Of a stretch of 64,000 nucleotides of DNA, positions 56,457 through 64,000 are shown piece by piece. The notes under the pieces were generated by a model. It ran no database searches, was not told the origin of the DNA, and saw only the letters and a list, made by a program, of their open reading frames with translations. The number at the start of each line of letters is the position of its first letter. The first letter of the stretch is position 1. The translations under genes were made by a program, and so were the position numbers. The DNA lies in assembly GCF_026262505.1 (NCBI RefSeq), contig NC_067206.1, positions 13,636,205 through 13,700,204 of the forward strand, given 5' to 3'. This DNA is from Trichomonas vaginalis G3 (lineage: Eukaryota; Parabasalia; Trichomonadida; Trichomonadidae).

Positions 56457-57263
56457 ATGACAACAACAGAGAACACAACAACTGCTATCGTTCATGAAGC
56501 CATAAATGAAGAATACGAGTACATACAGTATAACAAACAGTTACGTCTCATTCGTTCGGTCAAAGACGATATGTACCAAATGCAAAGTATTTTGAATGCT
56601 CTTCGTTCTACAAAGCAAGCACATCATTGGTTTGAAAACCAACAGACAAAAGAACTTTTAGAAGAATTTCCTCATATGTTTGCTACCCGCGGAAAACCGC
56701 GGGTAGAGATTCCGTACGAAAATCGCAAGAATTTGGCTCCTGGTTTGAGAGGCTGGTATGTACATAGACTTCTTGTAAATGCTGTTGCAATGTGGGCTTC
56801 ACCTCGTTATGCTTGTTATATTTTCATGATGTTAGATGAAATTCATAGACAAGAACGTGAAGAGCTAGAGAACAAGCTTGAAGCAAAAGACAAAAACATT
56901 CAGAAAAGAATACCACGTTCGGTACCAAAAGGAAAGGAAAAGAACTATAAGTATATGATTTATACTGAAGAGATGGAAAATGAAGAAGACAGAGATATGG
57001 TTATGTTGCATTTAGTCAGAAGAAACAACAAAAGCTTTTACGACCTTGCTAAGATTTACAAATCTGACAGAAATTGGTTCTATCGCGAAAACTTACCGAT
57101 TTCAATGACCCCAAATGAAGATGTGAAACAAATAGTTCAAGATACGTTACCTCAAACACACTATGATATTAAAGGTTGTACAATTCTTACCTTCAAAGAA
57201 GATTTGCCATTGTTAAAGGAAAAAATAACAGAGTATTTTGACAACTTCAAACAAGCAGAGTAA
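56457..57263 (+). CDS. KilA-N domain protein with type 2 palindromic module, 268 aa
   Basis: The KilA-N fold spans about residues 15-135 (EYIQYNKQLRLIRSVKDDMY; GWYVHRLLVNAVAMWASPRY) and a charged C-terminal half follows. At the same place in the domain as in the KilA-N gene of A lies a different palindromic module (56,668-56,733; palindrome 56,683-56,706), translated as EFPHMFATRGKPRVEIPYEN. Similar DNA is found as loose copies in the left repeats of A. It is convergent with the packaging ATPase. It is probably a DNA-binding regulator (family knowledge). Confidence 0.8.
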   Translation: MTTTENTTTAIVHEAINEEYEYIQYNKQLRLIRSVKDDMYQMQSILNALRSTKQAHHWFENQQTKELLEEFPHMFATRGKPRVEIPYENRKNLAPGLRGWYVHRLLVNAVAMWASPRYACYIFMMLDEIHRQEREELENKLEAKDKNIQKRIPRSVPKGKEKNYKYMIYTEEMENEEDRDMVMLHLVRRNNKSFYDLAKIYKSDRNWFYRENLPISMTPNEDVKQIVQDTLPQTHYDIKGCTILTFKEDLPLLKEKITEYFDNFKQAE

Positions 57264-57279
57264 ATGAACCATTTATTTT

Positions 57280-58155
57280 TCAAGCTTGACTTTTTACAAT
57301 TTGAACTTTGTTTGCGTAGATATGAATTCTGAAAGAAGTATGAGGGTCTTGTATGACTTTGTACTTCTCCCATAGTTCATGTCTGTCAAACTTACCTGCC
57401 ATGGACTCTTTCATAAGTTCCATGAAATCGTCTTCGGACAATCCGGGGAAAAGTACAATGTCAGTAAGTATTCTCTTTACATCCTTACTTAAACTCTTTG
57501 CTGTCTGTACACAAATGACAACTGAAATGTTAAAGTGTCTGAGCTTCTTAAGAATTCGACACATGTCTTGTTCTCTATTCTTTAACAAAGGATGAGAAGC
57601 AAAGTCATCTAAGATAAGAAGACATCTATGAGGGTAAGTCTTCCAATCGTAAGATTGCAATTTCTTCGAAATGTATTCTATCTCTTTCTGTTTGTTTCTG
57701 AAGTGTTTCTTCTCTAATATTCTCTGCATTTCCTCATTTGGGTCTTTAAACTTCGAATTTATATACTCATTTATAGCATTGTACTTCAAAACTCTTCTTT
57801 GGTACTTCTTTATCCAATCTAACAACTCAGAGTCTTTTATACATACTAACTTAGACTTCTTTATAATATCTTTGAACGAATTGACTGTTTGGTCAAATTG
57901 ACCCGAAGTACTACAAATGACAACTAACTCATAGAATGGGTTCTTCTCATCTAGTTCTTGTTGTTGTGCAGCCATTTTAAGATAAGTGAAAGTCTTACCA
58001 GACCCAGGCGGTGCAATTAGACCTGTTATACCATTCTGAGCAAATAAGAACTTGTCATGTATAGGTTTTATCTGAGCATTTTCCAACTTCCTCTTGTTCT
58101 TATTTAAAACATTCTCAAATTTTTTGTCAATGTCAGCAAACTTTTTTTCTAACAT
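57280..58155 (-). CDS. Genome-packaging ATPase of element C, 291 aa
   Basis: This is an A32/FtsK-HerA-type ATPase. The P-loop is GLIAPPGSGKTFTYLK (about residues 44-59), Walker B is RCLLILDDFASH (about 172-183), and a sensor-like SVVICVQTAKSL lies near 206-217. It powers DNA packaging. The C-terminal FPGLSEDDFMELMKES continues the family pattern. The frame is open. It pairs functionally with the capsid gene at 62078, though the two are not adjacent here, unlike in B. Confidence 0.8.
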   Translation of the reverse strand: MLEKKFADIDKKFENVLNKNKRKLENAQIKPIHDKFLFAQNGITGLIAPPGSGKTFTYLKMAAQQQELDEKNPFYELVVICSTSGQFDQTVNSFKDIIKKSKLVCIKDSELLDWIKKYQRRVLKYNAINEYINSKFKDPNEEMQRILEKKHFRNKQKEIEYISKKLQSYDWKTYPHRCLLILDDFASHPLLKNREQDMCRILKKLRHFNISVVICVQTAKSLSKDVKRILTDIVLFPGLSEDDFMELMKESMAGKFDRHELWEKYKVIQDPHTSFRIHIYANKVQIVKSQA

Positions 58156-58190
58156 ATTTTTAGAAAAATTAAAATTTTATCTTTTAGAAA

Positions 58191-58637
58191 ATGTCTAGCG
58201 ATTTCGCTATCTATATTCGAGACAAGCTTTTCGACAGCAAAACATCTGTCGACCATAAAATCTTACATAGTGTAAACAAGAAAGGTGAATTTGTTCTAAA
58301 GTTCTGTTTCTGGGAATATGACAAGAACCATAAAACATTAAGCAGAGCAGTCTTAAAATTTGTCAATGACAGACTTGTTGACAGAGATGACGCCTCTTGG
58401 AGAGATGAAGTCCAACAAAACTTCTTAGAATGCAAAGAAGACACATGCGCTGTTCTTGAAGATGAAATAGAAAACAGAATAGAAGAGCTATTAAAGGACA
58501 AAGAACTTTTACAAAAATATGGTTCTGAGAAATTTGACGTCTCACCACCAGAAAAGAAGAAGAGAGAAAAGAAAGAAAAGAAAGTAGAAGAAGAGAAGAA
58601 AGAACCAGAGCCAGAGAAAAAGAAATTTGACATGTAA
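58191..58637 (+). CDS. Hypothetical protein with charged tail, 148 aa
   Basis: The first ~110 residues look folded (DFAIYIRDKLFDSKTSVDHK; LKFCFWEYDKNHKTLSRAVL). The last 40 are a Lys/Glu run (KKREKKEKKVEEEKKEPE). No family is recognised. The start is 35 bp from the divergent ATPase start, so the two probably share a promoter. Confidence 0.55.
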   Translation: MSSDFAIYIRDKLFDSKTSVDHKILHSVNKKGEFVLKFCFWEYDKNHKTLSRAVLKFVNDRLVDRDDASWRDEVQQNFLECKEDTCAVLEDEIENRIEELLKDKELLQKYGSEKFDVSPPEKKKREKKEKKVEEEKKEPEPEKKKFDM

Positions 58638-58653
58638 AAATAAAATTTTATTT

Positions 58654-59072
58654 TTAGAACATTTCTGGGTCAATGTCAATGTTCTCTTCCTCTTTAGGAG
58701 CAAACACCGGCTTAGACTCTAAAATCTTTTTACCCAATTTACCTTGAACTTCAACTATCTTAGACTCATAATATTCATAGTCGTCTGCTTTCTTTGGTTC
58801 ATAAGGTATAACAAGTTTGTATGCTTTGCCTTCTTTAAGGTTTGAGAACCTTCTGTCAAAACTTTCTTTGACTGTTAACAAACCTTCTATGTCTAAGTCT
58901 TCAATTTCGCACCATTTTTAGTCACAACAGCAAACTTAACTGGTTCGATGTTCCAAACTTTGCTGAATGAAGACTTTTCAAAATGGTAGAAGTAAACATT
59001 CAAATATGTGAATGGGTCTAGTTCTTCTTTAAGTCCTGACATGTACTTGTTTACTGAGATGAATTTTGTCAT
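58654..59072 (-). pseudogene. Hypothetical gene of element C, broken
   Basis: The recognisable product starts MTKFISVNKYMSGLKEELDP and ends with an acidic EEENIDIDPEMF tail, which is typical of single-stranded DNA-binding proteins. The SSB-like idea rests only on that tail and the replication neighbourhood. About one break. Confidence 0.5.
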
Positions 59073-59109
59073 CTTTTCTATCGGATAAAAAAATATTTTT
59101 TTAAAAAAT

Positions 59110-60343
59110 TTACTCAGAAAAATTTTTCTTTGTATATACACCATTCTGTACGTCTAAAAGACTTTTGACATTTGCCAAGAATGTTCGTTTAGACGCTGTC
59201 ATATAACCATACTCTTGACAATATTGTTTATACGAATCGTACAATGACCTTTCATCTAAACACTCAAAGTCAGTTTCATCTATGAACAGTTCATATACAC
59301 TCTTGTTTGCTTCTAACAATGTTTGTCTCTCTTCGGTATGTGGAATTTGTCTTGGATTGAACTTAGAAATATCTAATGTCATAAAATATGAGAACAAGTG
59401 GTTGTAAAAGTCAGATGTCAAAGTTTCTGCTAAGTCGTCAAAATATTCTGTATCTTGCATATGAGAATCTGACGTTCTGACAACTACATATCTTCTGTCA
59501 GAACTTTCTAACTTCATCGGAACAGCATTGTTTGAAACCATAATGAAGTTTGCAACATTTTCACAAACTCTTTGGTCTTTATATTTTCTTTCAACAACTC
59601 CAACTTTGTCTGTTATAAGACTCTTCAAAGCATCTGAGTTCAAAACTTTTGTTGTATCTATACTTTGAAGTTCGTTACATACTATAAGTTTCATATTCTC
59701 TATTGAAGAGTTAAATTTACCGCAGATGTTTTCTAAGTTTGTCATATTCGGGTTCGAATAGCCCTCTAACAGTTTGCATAAGATATCTGTAAAGAAAGTG
59801 TTCTTACCTGTTCCTTGTTTTCCAATTATAATGAGAGCAGTTTCATTTTTAGCACTTGGATGTTGTAAGATGTTTGCAAACCAACATAAGATATACTCAT
59901 AAACCTTTTCGTTTCCATTGCATATAATTTCTTTGACATGGTCTAACCAAGCTTCTATAATATTTTCTTTCCATTCTACTTGTTCGTATTTATATCCAGT
60001 GAAGATAGAATAGAAGTTTGGAGAAGGTGTATAGAACTTTATACCTCGAACTGAAAAATCTTCTAACTTTGACAATAAGATATCCAAGCATCTAACATCT
60101 TCATGCCAACTTGTACAACTTTTATTTTCTTAAGTTTCTTTTACATTCTTGTTCTGAAACTATTGTCGCTTTAGGTTTGTTAAAGACTACATCCCATTCT
60201 TTCATAACATAACATTCTGGGGCAGAGTCGACATAAATGACTAAACGTTTCAAATTCTCGACTGCTTTGTTATAGTCTCGAAATGGACACATATTTCTGA
60301 ACGCTTGGAAGTCATAAAAATCTGAAACATCTATTCTGTACAT
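59110..60343 (-). pseudogene. Superfamily 3 (D5-like) helicase of element C, broken
   Basis: The helicase core shows Walker A (IIIGKQGTGKNTFFTDI), Walker B (MKLIVCNELQ) and motif C (ANFIMVSNNAVP) followed by DRRYVVVRTSDSH, the classic order of viral SF3 helicases. It would unwind element DNA during replication. About one break, outside the core motifs. Confidence 0.78.
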
Positions 60344-60372
60344 TTTTATAAAAATAAAAAAATAATATTTTT

Positions 60373-61161
60373 TTATTCTTGACTTTGTTGTTGCATTTGT
60401 TGTTCTTGAGCTATTTGTTGTTGAAGTTGTTCTTGTAATACAATACTTTCACCAGTTGCATCTTCCAATTCGAAACTTTCTGCCGTCATTGACAAATACA
60501 TAGGACATAAAAGTTTTACAGGAACAAAGTTTGCGTCAACTAAGGTTAAGTTTATGTTTGCTAAAGTGTTTGAGTTTACTAAAGCTGAAAACTCTGCATT
60601 CGAATGAACAATAGGCAAACCAGCAGAGAATGTGTTATTTATACGCATAAGTATCTTTTGGTCATAGTAGTTTCTGTCGACATTCGAATAACACTTTGAA
60701 CCTAAGTCTGAAACAATATATAAAATAGGTGTACTTAAAGTCAATGGAATAGACATTCCTTGTATGACACCTTTTCCTGTTATAGGAAACTGTTGGTAGT
60801 AAAAACCAGAAATAAGTTTTGTATTATAGCTCATATCGTTTATAGTAAACTCAGTCGGACATCCAAACATAATGAAACCTGCTCTAGTTGCAGCACATGT
60901 TACACCCGTACTTAAAGTATTAAATAAGTCAACAAAACCTGTTGGTGGTATATCTGAGTAAGTATCTTCAAAGGAGTATTTTTTACCATTCACAACAATA
61001 AAGTCTTCTGGTGTCAAAAGAGCAAAACAGGCTTTAGTCGTCATTGTGTTTAAGGTTAGTTTACAATATCGTCCTTGAGGACTTTGTAAGTTTGTTGTTA
61101 TAGAATTATATGACTCAGGGTTTTTAGTCGTAATAGTATAAACCACTATGTCTTCTGCCAT
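60373..61161 (-). CDS. Penton-like minor capsid protein of element C, 262 aa
   Basis: The protein is beta-rich, with NLQSPQGRYCKLTLNTMTTK and later LPIVHSNAEFSALVNS, a Gln-rich tail and PVKLLCPMYLSMTAESFELE. Size, composition and position between helicase and capsid genes fit the single-jelly-roll vertex protein of Polintons. The same slot in B is 22077-22814. It is next to the VSCCG gene in both elements. The frame is open. Confidence 0.55.
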   Translation of the reverse strand: MAEDIVVYTITTKNPESYNSITTNLQSPQGRYCKLTLNTMTTKACFALLTPEDFIVVNGKKYSFEDTYSDIPPTGFVDLFNTLSTGVTCAATRAGFIMFGCPTEFTINDMSYNTKLISGFYYQQFPITGKGVIQGMSIPLTLSTPILYIVSDLGSKCYSNVDRNYYDQKILMRINNTFSAGLPIVHSNAEFSALVNSNTLANINLTLVDANFVPVKLLCPMYLSMTAESFELEDATGESIVLQEQLQQQIAQEQQMQQQSQE

Positions 61162-61165
61162 TTAC

Positions 61166-61746
61166 TTAGCAAGTAAATTTTAATGAAATGTTGTGGTCGT
61201 CAAATATTTTTATGACGTCTGGGAAACTATATTTTAAGTTCAACGTTTCACCTCCTTTCATAACGTATATCTTGTCAATGACATTATATGAAACACCACA
61301 GCAACTAACGTCGGGTTCTATTTCTTTGATGTTTATATCGTCTGCCTCTGTCAAAAGTTTCAATAGTTCTTTCAAAACTTCATGAGGTGCAATGACATAT
61401 GAGTTCACTTTTACAGGGTTGTGTTCGACCAAGTTTAACATTATACCTAAAGCTTGACAAATCTTCTCCTGAGTTTGAAGTTTGTCTTTCAGTTGTTGGT
61501 AGTCGTTTCGAATATCTGCAACAGAACTTAAGTCTCTGCTAACTTCAGGATATGTTGGTTGTTCTTTTACAGGAACTATTGTTATACCATTTCGTCTTCG
61601 TATGGTTTCCCCACTTCAACATCTCTGTCTTTGACATTGACAACAACACTTTGACTGTTTGTTTGAGTTGGTGAATTTAACTTCACATCTGCCACCGCCA
61701 TTAAACCTTTTGAAACACTTACGCTTCTATTTTTCGGAAATGACAT
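61166..61746 (-). pseudogene. VSCCG-family gene of element C, broken
   Basis: This is the counterpart of 20898-21579 in B. Shared features are a short Ser/Val-rich start region (NSQSVVVNVKDRDVEV), a PTYPE segment and the C-terminal EPDVSCCG block. About one break. The function is unknown, but it is conserved between distant element families next to the penton-like gene. Confidence 0.55.
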
Positions 61747-61764
61747 TTTACTTAGAATAAAAAG

Positions 61765-62184
61765 ATGGACGTATTCGGATATCTCTTCGAATTGAAGCAG
61801 AACAAAGTTTACACACACAAACAATACAAATACATTGACAGAATAGTTCTTTATACAAACAATGGAAAATGTTATAGAATAGCAGTCTTTGCTGAACCAA
61901 AATATTTTCATAAAGCAAAGAAAGTTGGTATAACTGAAATGGTGAAAGTTCTTGAAGCAGACAAAAATATAACTTCAAAACTTACAGATATTTCTAAAGG
62001 TAAGTTTATAATACAATATTATGTCAAAACTGGCGTACTGTCAATATTTGACGGAGAGAAGTCAGTTCAAGAACAACTTACTGACCTGCTGCCAAAATCT
62101 GCTCGATGGAAGCTGTCGTTATGCCAATCTGAGGAGCCCCAGCAGGTTTCATCGAACGAATCTTCAAAAGAGCATCTTCCGTGA
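61765..62184 (+). CDS. Hypothetical protein, 139 aa
   Basis: It begins MDVFGYLFELKQNKVYTHKQ and reads as a compact alpha/beta protein to about residue 110 (IVLYTNNGKCYRIAVFAEPK). The last ~35 residues overlap the antisense end of the capsid gene and look less natural. It is divergent from the VSCCG gene by 18 bp. No family is recognised. Confidence 0.5.
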   Translation: MDVFGYLFELKQNKVYTHKQYKYIDRIVLYTNNGKCYRIAVFAEPKYFHKAKKVGITEMVKVLEADKNITSKLTDISKGKFIIQYYVKTGVLSIFDGEKSVQEQLTDLLPKSARWKLSLCQSEEPQQVSSNESSKEHLP

Positions 62185-63680
62185 AAAGTGCTATTGGTTT
62201 TGTAAACTTCTTTGCTCTCAATTCATCTGGACCGTCTCTGTCACCAGTATATTGTATTTGAACTGTACCAACAGTTGAAATACCACCCATAAAGTCTTCT
62301 GAGTCAGCAAATGGAATGCCAAGCCAAAAGTTTGAACGGTCTCCATTTGTATATTGAGTTTTTTGACTTCCTGTATGAGTCCATACTTTCACATATGGCA
62401 TAATAGAACTTTGCATTTCAGGGTTAATGGTTGTTGTGAAGTTGTTGTTAAAGTTCATAGCATCTAATGTCAAGTTGTATGACCTCATATCCTCAACTGT
62501 AGAATATTCTTCTCTTGGATAATATTTGCCATCTATGTTTATATGATATTTAATACCGGGGTTGTAGAAACAAGAATAGTCATTTATAGTTCGTCTGAAC
62601 AGTACAAACATAGTATCTGCATGTTTCATTGCAGTTGTTAAAGCAATATCTGTTCTTGCACCTGGTCAGCACTTTGGTTTCCAACTTCACCTGCAAAGTC
62701 TTTGACAGATATTTGGTGTATAGGGAACATAAGTGGAACTGCAATATATTTGGCAGCTAAAGCATTTGAAATATCTGGGTCCAACATATAGACTGCAAGT
62801 CTGCTTTCTATTCTCTTGCATTCAAACTTTTCGCATGTGAACTTAACTGGGTCCCAAGCAGTTCCAGCAGCATTGAAATAATAGTTTACTTCAGTGTTGA
62901 GGTTTGAGAAACCAAAGTCTAAGTCAACTTTGTCTTTGCAAAAGTCACAGAACTTGGCTCCACCAGTTCCAGCTACAGTAATAGTGAATGGGTCTTGTGT
63001 TGGTGCAATGACTAAGTTATTTTGCTTGGAGTAAGTTCGATAGAAATTTTTCCTGCCCAGTTTGGCAAGTATCTTAAAAACCTGAAGATGAGGAAAGATG
63101 ACAAAGGAACTCTAAGTTTCAGTTTTACTTTAGTGGCAGCATTTCCATCTGAACCAGAAAGGTTAACATAAACTCCTGGAACGTTAGGGTCAAGTCTTCT
63201 TATTTTCTCAATAGTTGCATACTGGTCTGTTTGTTCTCTAGCTTGTGGTTGTACTGAGTTTCTCAAAGCGAACCATTCATAGTTTGCCCATGTTACTGTT
63301 TGAACTAAGTCAGAGTTAGAATATATCTTATATCCCATGAAAACTTCTGGAGCATATTGGTATCCGACATAGAAAATTCCATTGCAACCTTTCTTGTCAG
63401 ACAACTTGGCAGAAGGTTTTATTTCAATGTCTTGTTCCACGTATAAGAATGAGTTGTCAATAGAAATAATATGAAACCTGTCGCAAGCAATATCTACTGT
63501 TGTTGAAGAACCTTCTCCAAACTCACCTACGTTTCCATAAGAAACAGCAGTTGTATATTCGTAAGTTCCAGGAACTATTTCTGACCTTCTAATGGCATTG
63601 TCGCATTCGTTATACCATTCGGAAACATTTCCATTCATGGCATCCAAAACTGTTGGCGTTATATTCTGAGCGGCGTACAT
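62078..63680 (-). pseudogene. Major capsid protein of element C, broken
   Basis: The total span (about 530 codons) matches the 546 aa capsid protein of B. Recognisable strands include SEWYNECDNAIRRSEIVPGT, the VKLKLRVPLSSFLIFRFLRY edge and MQSSIMPYVKVWTHTGSQKT. It is the double-jelly-roll capsid candidate by position and size. About two or three breaks. Confidence 0.68.
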
Positions 63681-63712
63681 TTCATATGGGTAAAAATATA
63701 GAATAGTTGGAT

Positions 63713-63979
63713 TTATGTGTCATAATAGAACCCACGTGGACCAAGCTTTACTTTCTTCCTGGCTGAGTTTTTAACTCTTCCTTTTCCTTCATTGCCACTA
63801 CTTTCACTAGATGAAGTTACTTCTTCACTATTTTCACTTTGTTCTACTCTTCTCTTCTTCTTTGGTGTCGCTTTTGGTAACTTGCCCTCTGCTTCAAGTT
63901 GTTGCATCTTTGCCTCATGTTCACCTAGTATGTTGTAAATTTCCCATGTCCTTTTTGCCTTTGGGCTCTGGTCGCCCAT
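63713..63979 (-). CDS. Small basic, Ser-rich protein, 88 aa
   Basis: It begins MGDQSPKAKRTWEIYNILGE and has a Lys/Arg cluster (TPKKKRRVEQ) that resembles a nuclear-localisation signal, followed by a Ser/Glu-rich stretch and a basic end. It is upstream of the capsid gene on the same strand. A core or DNA-condensing role is possible. Confidence 0.5.
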   Translation of the reverse strand: MGDQSPKAKRTWEIYNILGEHEAKMQQLEAEGKLPKATPKKKRRVEQSENSEEVTSSSESSGNEGKGRVKNSARKKVKLGPRGFYYDT

Positions 63980-64000
63980 CTCAGGTAACCTATATCCTAG

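Larger units (their letters stand above)
43937..64000 (+). mobile_element. Maverick/Polinton element C, runs off the right edge
   Basis: This is a second copy of the A family in inverted orientation, starting with the tip (A run, GGTAGTGGGG, GGGGCTGCGCCCC hairpin). It carries methyltransferase, small virion proteins, fibre, integrase and polymerase in the same order as A. After the polymerase its gene content departs from A: an HNH gene, hypotheticals, KilA-N, packaging ATPase, helicase, penton-like and capsid genes follow. Many genes are broken; I estimate well over a dozen breaks in the visible 20 kb, so it is older or under less constraint than A. Confidence 0.88.

Noticed and set aside
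1-64000. LTR retrotransposons, LINEs or rRNA genes
   Set aside because: I saw no reverse transcriptase motifs, long terminal direct repeats or rRNA-like sequence. The only integrases present are of Maverick type.

Overview
The window looks like a chromosome segment of a trichomonad (parabasalid), probably Tritrichomonas or Trichomonas. The species call is inference. The supporting signs are short intronless host genes, a DUF3447-type ankyrin gene, a BspA-like leucine-rich-repeat gene, trichomonad-style M3/M5 core promoters on two ribosomal protein genes, and several large Maverick/Polinton elements in very A+T-rich DNA.

Layout. (1) Positions 1-12,885 hold Maverick A, which runs off the left edge. 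It carries palindromic repeat cassettes, a KilA-N gene, family-B DNA polymerase, integrase, a phage-collar fibre gene, small virion-like genes and an adenine methyltransferase. (2) Positions 12,886-15,630 are a remnant of a second Maverick family (B'), split by a 2.3 kb insert. The heart of that insert is a 1.28 kb array of about 18 hairpins in which two hairpin classes alternate. (3) Positions 15,631-32,674 are Maverick B, complete end to end with ~295 bp inverted ends (5'-AG...CT-3'). Virion genes (capsid, packaging ATPase, penton-like, fibre) lie on the left, mostly on +. Integrase and polymerase lie on the right, on -. (4) Positions 32,675-43,936 are host DNA: a minisatellite mixed with ankyrin-repeat pieces and interrupted by a 1,050 bp Mutator-like element with a 9 bp target duplication; ribosomal proteins uS17 and eL32 (divergent); a DHHC-type palmitoyltransferase; a SEP-UBX protein; a 0.4 kb MITE; a possible initiator-binding-domain protein; and a BspA-like remnant. 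(5) Positions 43,937-64,000 are Maverick C, an inverted and more decayed relative of A that runs off the right edge. Its far half shows the genes A has outside the window: packaging ATPase, SF3 helicase, penton-like protein and major capsid protein.

How the genes fit together. Each Maverick encodes replication (protein-primed-type polymerase, helicase), integration (retroviral-type integrase) and virion parts (double-jelly-roll-type capsid, penton-like protein, packaging ATPase, small membrane-active peptides, fibre). A and C add a Dam-like methyltransferase and KilA-N proteins. All three are fossils with several broken genes. C is the most decayed, and A is the best preserved in the part that can be seen.

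Most notable: the alternating hairpin array; palindromic modules that sit in frame inside KilA-N genes and also occur as loose copies; small G+C-rich hairpins in coding sequence of element B; and fibre genes that are mosaics, with B and C sharing a fibre tip although A and C are otherwise the close pair.
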